Source of the DNA: Qipengyuania_B sp965214525
GTDB taxonomy: Bacteria > Pseudomonadota > Alphaproteobacteria > Sphingomonadales > Sphingomonadaceae
Length of the DNA stretch: 64,000 bases
Direction of reading: 5' to 3'
NCBI GenBank assembly: GCA_965214525.1
Contig: OZ243959.1
Span: 1,240,001 to 1,304,000 of the forward strand
Part shown: positions 1 through 8,160 of the stretch, piece by piece
How positions within the stretch are numbered: the first letter of the stretch is position 1
Layout of the letters: each line of letters opens with the position of its first letter
Made by a program: the position numbers and the translations under genes
The notes under the pieces: generated by a model
Told to the model about the DNA's origin: nothing
Database searches by the model: none
The model's input: only the letters and a program-made list of their open reading frames with translations

Positions 1-1291
1 TGCCCTTTTCCTTCAGCATGTCGCCCATTTCGCGCAAGGCATGCTGCGCCTGCGCCACCGCCATGCCGTAGCCAGGGATGATGATGACGCTCTCGGCCTG
101 TTCCAGCATGAAGGCGGCATCGTCCGCGCTACCCTGCTTGTACGGTCGCTGCTCGCGCGCCTCGCCTCCGCCCGCCGCGCTGTCTTCCGCGCCGAAGCCG
201 CCTGCTATGACGCTGAGAAAGCTGCGGTTCATCGCCCGGCACATGATGTAGGAGAGGATCGCGCCAGACGAGCCGACCAGCGCGCCGGTGATGATCAGCG
301 CCGTATTGCCCAGCGTGAACCCCAGCGCCGCCGCCGCCCAGCCCGAATAGCTGTTCAGCATCGACACCACCACCGGCATGTCCGCCCCGCCGATCGGAAT
401 GATGAGCAGGAAGCCGATGATGAAGGCGAGCACGGTCAGCGCGATGATGAAGGGCAGCGTGTCGGCGGGCGCAGCCATCGCGAACAGCGCCGTCAGGACA
501 ATGATCGCAGCCAGCGTGCCCAGATTGATGACGTGTCGCGCGGGCAGCAGGATCGGCGAGCCGCTCATTCGCCCGGACAGTTTGAGGAAGGCTATGACCG
601 AGCCGCTGAACGTAATCGCTCCGATGGCGATGCCGAGGCCGAGTTCGACGCGGCTGATGGGGTTGATTTCGTATGGCATGGACCAGCCGACGCTCTCAAC
701 AGGCACGAGGATGCCGAACGCCTCGGGGTTCAGATACGCCGCCCAGCCGACCAGCACCGCCGCCAAACCCACCAGCGAGTGAAACGCCGCGACTAGTTCC
801 GGCATCGCTGTCATGGCGATGCGGCGGGCAATAAGGAACCCTATCAGTCCCCCGATGGCGATGGCGACGCCGATCTCGGCGATATTGGCGACGTCATGCG
901 TGACCAGTGTCGTTATCACGGCGATCAGCATTCCCGCCATGCCAAAGCGGTTGCCGGTGCGGCTGGTCGAAGGATGCGACAGCCCGCGCAATGCGAGAAT
1001 GAAGCAGACGCCAGCAACAAGATAGGCCAGCGCAACCCACGGGTTCACCGCCGGCTCGATGACGGGCAAAATCACGGTCGGGCTATCCGGACCAAATTCG
1101 CCTGCGCTGACCGGCGGCGGTGGAGGAGGATCGGGGAAAGGGGCGGCATCGGCAGGGGCGGCCCATGTAAGCATCGTCATCGCGAGGAGCGAAGCGACGA
1201 AGCGATCCAAGGCCGTTGCGCACTGCCGCTCTGAATTGCCTCGCTGCGCTCGCAATGACGGCAGATGCGAAAACAGGAGAGCGAAGCGCAT
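1..1291 (-). CDS. pntB: NAD(P) transhydrogenase subunit beta, partial (C-terminus outside window)
   Basis: This is the beta subunit of the proton-translocating transhydrogenase, which drives NADPH formation from NADH with the proton gradient in the inner membrane. About 430 codons are visible. They encode a long series of membrane helices starting near NPWVALAYLVAG, then the start of the NADP-binding domain with IIPGYGMAVAQAQH. The gene runs off the left edge. Its ATG at 1291 overlaps the pntAB stop (TGATG), so the two are translationally coupled. The N-terminus is odd. Residues 12-39 are encoded by an 84-bp dispersed repeat (1176-1259), followed by a Pro/Ala-rich linker. In-frame ATGs at 1180 and 1174 lie at the distal end of the repeat and are alternative starts. 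The family assignment is firm; the start is uncertain. Confidence 0.93.
   Translation of the reverse strand, partial: MRFALLFSHLPSLRAQRGNSERQCATALDRFVASLLAMTMLTWAAPADAAPFPDPPPPPPVSAGEFGPDSPTVILPVIEPAVNPWVALAYLVAGVCFILALRGLSHPSTSRTGNRFGMAGMLIAVITTLVTHDVANIAEIGVAIAIGGLIGFLIARRIAMTAMPELVAAFHSLVGLAAVLVGWAAYLNPEAFGILVPVESVGWSMPYEINPISRVELGLGIAIGAITFSGSVIAFLKLSGRMSGSPILLPARHVINLGTLAAIIVLTALFAMAAPADTLPFIIALTVLAFIIGFLLIIPIGGADMPVVVSMLNSYSGWAAAALGFTLGNTALIITGALVGSSGAILSYIMCRAMNRSFLSVIAGGFGAEDSAAGGGEAREQRPYKQGSADDAAFMLEQAESVIIIPGYGMAVAQAQHALREMGDMLKEKG
1176..1259. repeat. 84-bp palindromic dispersed repeat inside pntB
   Basis: The element has imperfect inverted ends, GTCATCGCGAGGAGCGAAGC at the left and the inverted form (CTGCGCTCGCAATGAC) at the right. 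It matches a repeat type I know from many alphaproteobacterial genomes, whose translation gives strings like VIARSEATKQS or LRAQRGNSE. Here it is exactly 28 codons long and keeps the pntB frame open. Assignment to that family is from memory, not from a search. Confidence 0.75.
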
Positions 1292-1572
1292 CACTTCTCC
1301 TTCTTCTGGTACATCGCCAGCATCCTCGCTGTGACGGCGAAGCCGCCGAAGATGTTTACGCTCGCCAGCACCACGCCCGCCAGCCCCAACCACTTCGCCG
1401 CCGGGCTACCCGCCTCCGCCGCGGCGATCAGCGCGCCGACGATAATGACCGAAGAGATCGCGTTCGTCACCGCCATAAGCGGGGTGTGCAGCGCGGGCGT
1501 GACCGACCAGACCACGTAATAACCGACGAAACACGCCAGCACGAAGATCGATAGGATGGAGATGAAGTCCAT
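1291..1572 (-). CDS. pntAB: NAD(P) transhydrogenase subunit alpha 2
   Basis: This 93-residue protein is the small membrane part of the alpha subunit in the split, three-gene form of transhydrogenase known from Rhodospirillum rubrum. Four hydrophobic segments are visible: residues 2-20, around 25-50, 60-75, and a last one ending before a charged QKKEK tail. It should assemble in the inner membrane with PntB and anchor the NAD-binding PntAA. Its stop overlaps the pntB start. PntAA is not immediately upstream as usual: a fasciclin gene lies in between, with a 128-bp gap before this ATG. Confidence 0.93.
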   Translation of the reverse strand: MDFISILSIFVLACFVGYYVVWSVTPALHTPLMAVTNAISSVIIVGALIAAAEAGSPAAKWLGLAGVVLASVNIFGGFAVTARMLAMYQKKEK

Positions 1573-1652
1573 GCGAGAGCCCCCTGGTGAGGTCGCAAGG
1601 CATATGATGGTTATGCAATCGTGTCGAGATAGCTGCGCTCGACATGTAAACG

Positions 1653-1676
1653 GGCCGCCATCTTTCGACAGCGGCC
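1653..1676. terminator. GC hairpin between fasciclin gene and pntAB
   Basis: GGCCGC and GCGGCC form a 6-bp stem with a 12-base loop, 25 bp downstream of the fasciclin stop in the direction of transcription. A T tract follows on the plus strand (CTTTTG), and only a weak one (CGTTTA) follows on the minus strand. It could be an attenuator within the pnt operon or a weak terminator. A second inverted repeat, TGTCGAG/CTCGACA, lies just beyond at 1622-1644. Confidence 0.35.
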
Positions 1677-1700
1677 TTTTGAACGCGAATGCCCGGCCGA

Positions 1701-2258
1701 TCAGTTGCGCGGCATCAAGACCCCGCCGATCGAATGAATGATGCCATTTGCATTGCGGATATCGGCATTCTCGACATAAGCGATGCCGCCCGCCAGGTCG
1801 GTCAGGCGGACGCGATCTCCGTCGAGCGTGGCACTGAGCGGCGTGCCCTGTAATGTCGTCAGCGAGGCGCTTCCCCCGCCGCTATTGATGCGCGCGATCA
1901 AATCGTTGGCGCTATAGGCGCCCGCAACGACATGATAGGTCAGCACACCGCGCAGCATCTCCTCATTGCCGGGCTGCATGAGCGCAGTGCGCGTGGCGGC
2001 AGGGACTTTGGAAAAGGCGTTATCGGTTGGCGCGAATACCGTGAACGGGCCAGGGCTCCTCAACGTGTCGGCAAGGCCGGCACTGATCACCAATTGCTCA
2101 AGCGTGGTATGGTTGGGCGAATTCACCACGGTCTGAGTGATATCGACGCCGACATTGGCCATGTCGCCATCCATGCGCATGTCGCCTCGGTCGCCTAACG
2201 CTGCGCAGCTTGCCAGCGTCAACGCCGCGCTTACCGTCAGAAGTGTCTTCATAGCCAT
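1701..2258 (-). CDS. Fasciclin-domain lipoprotein
   Basis: The 185-residue protein has a lipoprotein signal ending in LTLASC (Cys17), so it is probably a lipid-anchored envelope protein. It has one fasciclin (FAS1) domain over roughly residues 45-183, shown by TVFAPTDNAF, a YHVV segment and a closing NGIIHSIGGVLMP block. FAS1 domains mediate adhesion or protein contacts; no enzymatic role is implied. The gene sits between pntAA and pntAB on the same strand, which is an unusual interruption. The start at 2258 gives MAMK; a second ATG two codons later is possible. An AAGGGA element precedes it. Confidence 0.9.
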   Translation of the reverse strand: MAMKTLLTVSAALTLASCAALGDRGDMRMDGDMANVGVDITQTVVNSPNHTTLEQLVISAGLADTLRSPGPFTVFAPTDNAFSKVPAATRTALMQPGNEEMLRGVLTYHVVAGAYSANDLIARINSGGGSASLTTLQGTPLSATLDGDRVRLTDLAGGIAYVENADIRNANGIIHSIGGVLMPRN

Positions 2259-2324
2259 CGCAAGATCATCCCTTCCTTTCCACGTCCATCCGATGAACGC
2301 GGTGCGCGAAGCAATCGTTCCGCT

Positions 2325-3452
2325 TCAGGCTTGACGAGAAACCTTGTCGTTCACCACCTTACCATCCTTCGTCAGCCGCACCGCGTTGCCGATCTCCTCG
2401 TCAAAGATCGGACGCCCTTGTTCCTCTTCCCAGAACGCGGCCAGAAAGTTGTAGAGGTTACGCGCGTAGAGGGCGGAAGCGTCCGCCGCCAAACGGCCTG
2501 CGGCGTTCGCGTAGCCGATGATCTTGACGCCATGCCGTGACACCATTTCGTCGGGCGAAGATCCTTCGACGTTGCCGCCCTGCGCAACCGCCAGATCAAA
2601 GATGACGCTGCCCGGCTTCATGCTGGCGACCTGCTCGTCCGTGATCAGTCGCGGGGCCGGTTTGCCCGGGATGAGCGCCGTCGTCACGACGATATTCTGC
2701 TTGGCGATGTGCTCTGAAACAAGTTTCGCTTGCGCAGCCTTGTATTCGTCCGACATTTCGCCCGCATAGCCGCCCGAACCCTCGCCCTCGATCCCCGCTA
2801 CGTCTTCGACGAAGATCGGCTTGGCGCCCAGCGATCTGATCTGCTCCTGCGTGGCGCTGCGCACGTCGGTGGCGGAGACCTGCGCGCCCAGCCGCTTGGC
2901 CGTGGCGATCGCCTGCAGACCGGCAACGCCCACTCCCATCACGAATACCCGCGCTGCCTGCACCGTGCCGGCGGCGGTCATCATCATGGGAAAGGCCCGT
3001 CCATACGCATCGGCCGCTGCGATGATCGCCTTGTATCCTGCCAGGTTCGATTGGCTCGAGAGAACATCCATGCTTTGTGCGCGCGTTATACGCGGCATCA
3101 ATTCCATGCTCATCGCTTCCAGGCCGGCCGTTGCGTAAGCCTGGACGATATCGCCTTGCTGCAAGGGATCGAACATCGCCGCAACGATCGCCCCGCCGCG
3201 CGCACCGTTCAATGAAGAAACCTGCGGCGCCCGCACGCCCAATACGATGTCCGCATCGCGCATGGTCTCCATCGCTGATCCGACAGAGACCCCGGCGGCC
3301 TCGTAAAGTGCATCAGGTATGTCAGCACCTTCGCCGCAACCCCGCTCCACCGCGACATCCGCCCCCAACTGGATGAGTTTCTTGGCCGTTTCCGGAGTGA
3401 TGGCCACACGATGCTCGCCGGCGACGGTCTCCGCAAGGGCCGCAATCTTCAT
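2325..3452 (-). CDS. pntAA: NAD(P) transhydrogenase subunit alpha 1 (soluble NAD-binding part)
   Basis: This 375-residue cytoplasmic subunit binds NAD(H) and passes hydride to PntB. It starts with the alanine-dehydrogenase-like domain (EHRVAITPE), has the conserved RAQSMDVLSSQSN loop near residue 125, and the Rossmann motif GVGVAGLQA near residue 172. The mobile loop region around SDEYKAAQAKL is present. Length is normal for the split form, which lacks the membrane tail (supplied by PntAB). The gene follows the oxidase subunit IV gene by three bases (3453-3455), so these are probably co-transcribed. Confidence 0.96.
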   Translation of the reverse strand: MKIAALAETVAGEHRVAITPETAKKLIQLGADVAVERGCGEGADIPDALYEAAGVSVGSAMETMRDADIVLGVRAPQVSSLNGARGGAIVAAMFDPLQQGDIVQAYATAGLEAMSMELMPRITRAQSMDVLSSQSNLAGYKAIIAAADAYGRAFPMMMTAAGTVQAARVFVMGVGVAGLQAIATAKRLGAQVSATDVRSATQEQIRSLGAKPIFVEDVAGIEGEGSGGYAGEMSDEYKAAQAKLVSEHIAKQNIVVTTALIPGKPAPRLITDEQVASMKPGSVIFDLAVAQGGNVEGSSPDEMVSRHGVKIIGYANAAGRLAADASALYARNLYNFLAAFWEEEQGRPIFDEEIGNAVRLTKDGKVVNDKVSRQA

Positions 3453-3455
3453 GCG

Positions 3456-3581
3456 TTAACTGGAAATCAGGATGATGACGACGAGCGCGATCAAAGCAAT
3501 GATGGGGGTGGCCCACTTGATACCGCCGATGAACCCGGAATAAGTCTTGCGGGCTTTCTTCATGTCATTGGCCGAAGCCAT
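3456..3581 (-). CDS. aa3-type cytochrome c oxidase subunit IV (small membrane protein)
   Basis: This 41-residue ORF starts with ATG at 3581 behind a good ribosome site (AAGGAGACAGCGAG). The N-terminal half is polar, with MKKARKTYSGF. The C-terminal half is a single hydrophobic helix of about 17 residues. The layout matches the bacterial aa3 oxidase subunit IV family (COX4_pro_2), a one-helix subunit, and I recall this gene next to pntA in other sphingomonads. The rest of the oxidase is not in the window. It could instead be an unrelated one-helix protein; the neighbourhood favours the oxidase call. Confidence 0.75.
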   Translation of the reverse strand: MASANDMKKARKTYSGFIGGIKWATPIIALIALVVIILISS

Positions 3582-3750
3582 CTCGCTGTCTCCTTGCATC
3601 CTGGTTACGCGTCAGCCTGTCTATCGCGGCGACGGCCCTATCTCAAGCGCGGAAAATCTGAACCCTTTTGGGACAGATTTAATCATAAGTTTACTCGTCC
3701 CGGCTACCCCCGGACGAGCTTCACGATGCGAGACAGGATGGCAGAGAACG

Positions 3751-5169
3751 ATGACCGATAGCGATTCGCGCCTGCTCATGCTCATCGATGATGAACCGGC
3801 GCAAAGCCGCCTTATCTGTGCACTTGCCGCCCGCGAAGGCTGGCGCACCCTGGTGGTGGGCGATCCCGATACGGCGCTTGAGAAATTGCGCTCGCGCGAG
3901 GGCAACGGCGTTTCCGCAATCCTGCTGGATCAGTGGGTTCCCGGAGACGACGCCTGCGCCCTTATCGCCGAGCTCAAGCGGGAACGACCGGCCACGCCGG
4001 TCCTGATGCTCACCGCCAGCGCTTCGCCGCTGCTTGCAGTCGAAGCGATGCGAGCCGGCGCAACCGATTACCTTATCAAGCCGGTGGCACCCGAACGCCT
4101 GTTGCAGGCCTTGCGCAGCGCCACCCTGCGTGAAACGCAACAAGATGAACTGCAGCCGCTGACCGAAAAGTTTTCGGGTGCGCTGGAATTTGACAGCATG
4201 ATCGGCACAGCGCCCAGGTTCCGCGCGGCGCTAGCCCAGGCCGCCAAGGGCGCGCGTGGACATGGGCACGTCCTGATCGAGGGCGAGAGCGGCACCGGCA
4301 AGGAAATGGTGCTGCGCGCGATGCAGGCCACCAGCCCCCGTGCCAAGGCGCCATTCAAGATCATCAACGTGGCTGGCATGCCCCTGAGTTCGATCGAATC
4401 CAATCTGTTCGGACATGAGCAGAATGCTTTTCCAGGCGCTTTCGAACGCCAGACCGGAGTGCTGCAGAATTGCGATGGCGGTACGGTCTTGCTTGACGAT
4501 ATCGACCGGCTGGAGCCCGCGGTGCAGGAAAAGCTGGCTGACGTGCTGGAGCAGGGCATCGTGCGCCCCGTCGGTGCCAGTCACGGCTTCCGTGTAGATA
4601 TCCGGATCTTCGCGACCAGCACCTTCTCCCTTGCCGAAGCTGTCGAAGCCGGCCATTTCAGCGGACGGTTGCTGACTTGCCTTGCGCATACCTGCATCAA
4701 GCTTCCCCCGCTGCGCGAGCGGCCCGCCGACATCCCTGCCCTGACCCGCTACTTCCTGCGCAAGATCGGCGAGCAGCCCGGGCTGATGCAGCATTCGATT
4801 ACCGATAGCGCCCTGTCGCTGCTGGGCGCCTACGATTGGCCCGGCAATGTCGGTCAATTGCACGCGGTCTTGTTCCGCGCCGCGGTGTTCTGCGACGGCG
4901 AAACGCTGACCACCGAAAGCTTCCCGCAATTGTCGGAAATGCTGGGCGACATCAACACGGCAAGCGACCCGCGCCAACAGGGCATGGGTGTGCTGCTGTA
5001 CAATGCGGATGGCAATCTACGCCCTCTGGAGGATATCGAAGCCGACGTCATCCGCCTCGCTATCGTGCACTATTCCGGGCGGATGACGGAGGTGGCAAGG
5101 CGGCTGGGGATCGGCCGTTCAACGCTGTATCGCAAACTCACCAGCCTCGGCATCGAGACCGCCGCGTAA
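3751..5169 (+). CDS. NtrC-type response regulator with degenerate AAA+ domain
   Basis: The protein has 472 residues in three parts. The receiver domain (about 8-125) has the acidic pair D13/D14, phospho-acceptor D60 and K110. The sigma-54 AAA+ domain (about 142-380) has an intact Walker A, GESGTGKE, at 178-185. The Fis-type helix-turn-helix is at about 443-466 (EVARRLGIGRSTLYRKL). Several ATPase and sigma-54 contact motifs are altered. GAFTGA is NAFPGA (225-230), Walker B is DD instead of DE (249-250), both arginine-finger positions are Ser304 and Cys310, and GNVR is GNVG (365-368). It probably binds DNA but is unlikely to remodel sigma-54 holoenzyme. The ATG at 3751 was chosen because the receiver begins directly after it. 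Confidence 0.9.
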   Translation: MTDSDSRLLMLIDDEPAQSRLICALAAREGWRTLVVGDPDTALEKLRSREGNGVSAILLDQWVPGDDACALIAELKRERPATPVLMLTASASPLLAVEAMRAGATDYLIKPVAPERLLQALRSATLRETQQDELQPLTEKFSGALEFDSMIGTAPRFRAALAQAAKGARGHGHVLIEGESGTGKEMVLRAMQATSPRAKAPFKIINVAGMPLSSIESNLFGHEQNAFPGAFERQTGVLQNCDGGTVLLDDIDRLEPAVQEKLADVLEQGIVRPVGASHGFRVDIRIFATSTFSLAEAVEAGHFSGRLLTCLAHTCIKLPPLRERPADIPALTRYFLRKIGEQPGLMQHSITDSALSLLGAYDWPGNVGQLHAVLFRAAVFCDGETLTTESFPQLSEMLGDINTASDPRQQGMGVLLYNADGNLRPLEDIEADVIRLAIVHYSGRMTEVARRLGIGRSTLYRKLTSLGIETAA

Positions 5170-5179
5170 CGCATCGGCG

Positions 5180-6364
5180 CTATTGGTCCCAGTCAATCGT
5201 ATGGCTGGCCCGCACTTCGCCTTGATTGCCACGCAGCGACATCGTCAAGGTCCGTTTTGACCAGTCAATCTCCAGCAGGCCGAAATTCTCTTCCGATATG
5301 AAATCGGTCAACCGCCGCCGATCCGGCTCGCGCGCGGTATTGCTCACGGTATCACTGAAGGCGAGATTGAGCGAGGAACTGGTAATCTCGTACCAGGGCT
5401 CGTCATATCCCGGCGTTCCGCCGATATCTTTGGGCATGGCTCGGTAGATACCCCCCGCATGGCGATCGCCTGACAAAAGCACGAGCCCGCTATCGGCACG
5501 CATTGCCAGCATGCCGAGCAGCTTGGAACGCTGGGAAGGCATCGTGGCCCAACTCTCGAACTGGTGGGCATCGGTCAACACCTGGATCGACGAAACGATT
5601 AACCGCAAATCGGCAGGCTTCGCCAGTTCTTGCGCAAGCCATCTCCATTGTTCCGCCCCCAGCATCTCAGCATCGGCAAGGCGCGGCACGTATGGTCCCA
5701 GGGGCGGGCGTTCGTCGCTATAGGGCCGGCGATCGAGTTGGGAGCGGAAGTAACGCGTATCCAGCAGGATGATCTGCGCCCGGCGCCCATCCTCGCCGAA
5801 CATCGCGCTGTCGTAGACACCCGGACGCGCGCGGACCGAATGGGGTACCTGCCAAAAGGTTTCGTAGATCGTTTCGGCCCACCGCTTGAATGCAAAGTTA
5901 TCGCCCCCGTCATTGTAGCCGAAGTCATGGTCGTCCCAGGTGGTCAGCATGGGAACGTCCGCCCGGAAGCGCACGAATTCCTGATGCGCGGCCTGCTCGG
6001 CATATGCCTGTCGCAGCGACGTCAAACCTGCATCGCCCTGCCAAAGCGTATCACCATAAACATTGTCGCCAATGAGCATGAACAATTGCGGATCGCTCGC
6101 CCCGATCTGCGCCCACATATGCTGGCTACGCGATTGGTGGTTGCAGCTGCCAAACGCGATGCGGGTCAGCGTGGTATTCGCCGCAAGCTGCGCGGGGGGT
6201 GGTGCCACCGGCAGCGTCACCTGCCGCTCCAGCTGGGCATAATAGCCCATCAACGCATCGTCCGCGCTCATCGGCACGGCGCCGGCGTCTTGTGGCAGCT
6301 CCTGCGCCGCACCCGGCACTGCCAGCGCCAGGCTAAGCGCTGGCCAAACGAGAGATCGTTTCAT
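5180..6364 (-). CDS. PhoD-like metallophosphatase, secreted
   Basis: The 394-residue protein begins with a signal peptide (MKRSLVWPALSLALA...GAAQ), so it is exported. Metal-binding motifs of the alkaline phosphatase D/calcineurin-like fold are present in order: FGSCNHQ, GDNVYGD, TTWDDHDFGYNDGG and LLSGDRHAGG. It should hydrolyse phosphate mono- or diesters in the periplasm; the substrate cannot be read from sequence. The start at 6364 was preferred over an upstream ATG (6448) because it begins the signal peptide and is preceded by GAAGGCGA. It is convergent with the regulator gene, 10 bp away. Confidence 0.9.
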   Translation of the reverse strand: MKRSLVWPALSLALAVPGAAQELPQDAGAVPMSADDALMGYYAQLERQVTLPVAPPPAQLAANTTLTRIAFGSCNHQSRSQHMWAQIGASDPQLFMLIGDNVYGDTLWQGDAGLTSLRQAYAEQAAHQEFVRFRADVPMLTTWDDHDFGYNDGGDNFAFKRWAETIYETFWQVPHSVRARPGVYDSAMFGEDGRRAQIILLDTRYFRSQLDRRPYSDERPPLGPYVPRLADAEMLGAEQWRWLAQELAKPADLRLIVSSIQVLTDAHQFESWATMPSQRSKLLGMLAMRADSGLVLLSGDRHAGGIYRAMPKDIGGTPGYDEPWYEITSSSLNLAFSDTVSNTAREPDRRRLTDFISEENFGLLEIDWSKRTLTMSLRGNQGEVRASHTIDWDQ

Positions 6365-6432
6365 CGGATCGCCTTCAGCATGTAGATGAAGCTGCGCATA
6401 AAGCGGCTTGATGACAGATTGCGAACAATGTG

Positions 6433-7545
6433 CTACTCCGGCAGACAAGTGAAATCGGTCAGCGCCGCATCGCGCAAGCCCCGCCAGACATTGCGCGCCT
6501 GCACCGTGTGGGCGACGTCGTGCACACGCAGCAATTGCACCCCCGCGTCCATCGCCTTGACCGCCAGAGAGATACTGCCGCCCAGCCGCCGCTCCGCCGG
6601 TGCCTCGTTCGACAGCGCCCCGATCATCCGCTTGCGGCTCGTACCGACTAGCAAGGGGCAGCCCAAGGCATGGAACAGCGGCAATGCGTTGAGCAGCTCC
6701 AGGTTGTCGGCCACGGATTTGCCGAAGCCGATGCCCGGATCAAGGATGATGTCGCCCGGCTCTACACCCGCTGTTAGTGCGGCATCGCGCCGTTCGCGCA
6801 GGAAGTCGAACACGTCGAACAGCACATGGCGATAATCCCCATCGCGGTGCAGATCGTCCCCCGCTCCGGGCGCATGCATCAGCACGACCGGGCAACCGGT
6901 CGCGGCGACCAGCTCAAGACTACGCGGATCGTAGCGCAGGGCGGACACGTCGTTCACCAGGGTGGCTCCGGCCCGCAACGCCTCTTCCATCACGCCGGCT
7001 CGGCGAGTGTCGATGCTGATTGCACCGCCCATCTCCGCGCAATATTCGATCGCCGGAATGACGCGCTTCAACTCGTCACCTTCCCATGTGGCGGCAGCAC
7101 CGGGCCGCGTGCTTTCCCCGCCCACGTCAATGATCGCGGCGCCCGCTTCCAGCATGGCCGCGGCGTGTTCCCGCCCTGCTTCGGGTCGATCGAGGAACTG
7201 CCCGCCGTCGGAGAAGCTGTCAGGCGTGACGTTGAGGATGCCCATTACCTGCGGCTGGTCGAGACGAATTGTCCGATCGCCTAGCTGGAGCGGCGGATGC
7301 GCCAGCGTCAAGTTCGCCCATTGCGCCTCGGCCTCTGCCGCGACGTCGTCCGGCAGACGCCCGAGCGTTTCCGCCATTGTATCGGGCGAGGCGAGCCAGC
7401 GTTCCGCGATGCTCCCATCGCGCCGCAGGATGATCGCGAAACGATGCGCGTAGACCATGCCGCTGGCCAGCCGGATCGCGTTGCCGTGCTCCGTTTGGGG
7501 CGAAGTGGAAAGGCCGATGGGGTGGAGATAAATGCTATCGCTCAT
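6433..7545 (-). CDS. folP: Dihydropteroate synthase
   Basis: The enzyme joins p-aminobenzoate to 6-hydroxymethyl-dihydropterin pyrophosphate in folate synthesis. The catalytic TIM barrel starts at about residue 98 with VMGILNVTPDSFSDGG, followed by DVGGESTRPGA, SIDTRR, NDVSAL, DPGIGFGKS, LVGTSRKRMIG and LLRVHDV, which is a full set. The first ~95 residues are an extension absent from E. coli FolP. From memory, such an extension is common in sphingomonad homologues, and its role is unknown. Length is 370 residues. The gene is divergent from padR across a 306-bp gap. Confidence 0.97.
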   Translation of the reverse strand: MSDSIYLHPIGLSTSPQTEHGNAIRLASGMVYAHRFAIILRRDGSIAERWLASPDTMAETLGRLPDDVAAEAEAQWANLTLAHPPLQLGDRTIRLDQPQVMGILNVTPDSFSDGGQFLDRPEAGREHAAAMLEAGAAIIDVGGESTRPGAAATWEGDELKRVIPAIEYCAEMGGAISIDTRRAGVMEEALRAGATLVNDVSALRYDPRSLELVAATGCPVVLMHAPGAGDDLHRDGDYRHVLFDVFDFLRERRDAALTAGVEPGDIILDPGIGFGKSVADNLELLNALPLFHALGCPLLVGTSRKRMIGALSNEAPAERRLGGSISLAVKAMDAGVQLLRVHDVAHTVQARNVWRGLRDAALTDFTCLPE

Positions 7546-7815
7546 GGCGCGCTAACCCGCAGACAACCGAGACATTGACCGCATGTTACACAGTCCGGAG
7601 AGGAATAACTCGGCAGGCGCGGCATTCTATAAAAGCGGAGGGGAAGGAGACGATTTGCGGTCATGGAGCCTGCTTAGCGTCTCATGGCGCGGTAGGACAT
7701 ACTTGCCGAAGTTTCTTTGGTGATGCGTGCTGGTTGCGACGTCGGCTTACGATCCCTTGTCGCAGACGACAGGCAAGCGATTGCGTGGTTCTGAAAATCG
7801 ACACCGGCAATGGTG

Positions 7816-7843
7816 TTGACTTCGAATTCTACATATGTAGATT
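7816..7843 (+). promoter_or_regulatory. Putative padR promoter (TTGACT-N16-TAGATT)
   Basis: TTGACT at 7816-7821 and TAGATT at 7838-7843 are separated by 16 bp. The expected transcription start falls at about 7850-7852, on the padR ATG itself, so the mRNA would be leaderless. No Shine-Dalgarno sequence precedes the ATG, which fits. This is inferred from consensus match only. Confidence 0.5.
7828..7841. promoter_or_regulatory. Palindromic operator candidate for PadR
   Basis: TCTACATATGTAGA is a perfect 14-bp palindrome with ACAT/ATGT half-sites, the type reported for PadR-family operators. It lies between the -35 and -10 elements of the padR promoter and overlaps the latter, the expected place for autorepression. 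Confidence 0.6.
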
Positions 7844-7851
7844 ACTGGATT

Positions 7852-8160
7852 ATGAAGCGTCCACATTCATCGCGGCAAGCCCTGCAAGTCCTTTGCGCCT
7901 TAGAGGCACGCTCACAAGTCTGGCGTCATGGCTACGATCTGATGAACGAGACAGGATTGAAGTCCGGAACGCTCTACCCGCTCCTGATGCGCCTAGCCGA
8001 TGATGGCTTACTGGAGTCCGAGTGGCGCCCACCGGTCCCTCCCGCGCGTGCACCACGTCACGCTTATCGCCTTACCGCTGCCGGACGGGCCTTCGCACGC
8101 GCCGCGATCACGGCGGCGCAGGGCGGGTCCGCGAACGGACCGGTCGGAGCGGTGCAATGA
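7852..8160 (+). CDS. PadR-family transcriptional regulator
   Basis: This 102-residue winged-helix protein has the PadR signature GLKSGTLYPLLMRLADDGLLE in the recognition-helix/wing region, followed by YRLTAAGRAFA. Short PadR proteins of this size act as dimers that repress neighbouring operons. The ATG at 7852 was chosen because the DNA-binding fold starts right after it and a promoter ends just upstream. The stop overlaps the start of the next gene (ATGA), and that gene overlaps the third, so the three form one coupled operon. PadR probably represses its own operon through the 7828-7841 palindrome. Confidence 0.9.
   Translation: MKRPHSSRQALQVLCALEARSQVWRHGYDLMNETGLKSGTLYPLLMRLADDGLLESEWRPPVPPARAPRHAYRLTAAGRAFARAAITAAQGGSANGPVGAVQ

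Larger units (their letters stand above)
7546..7851. other. 306-bp intergenic region between folP and padR
   Basis: There is no convincing ORF. The region must hold the folP promoter on the minus strand. The padR promoter and a palindrome lie at its right end (7816-7843). A purine-rich tract, CGGAGGGGAAGGAG, at about 7639-7652 resembles a ribosome site, but no coding sequence follows it. Confidence 0.6.

Noticed and set aside
41..796. Long plus-strand ORF opposite pntB
   Set aside because: It is Arg/His-rich shadow coding; the minus frame encodes PntB membrane helices.
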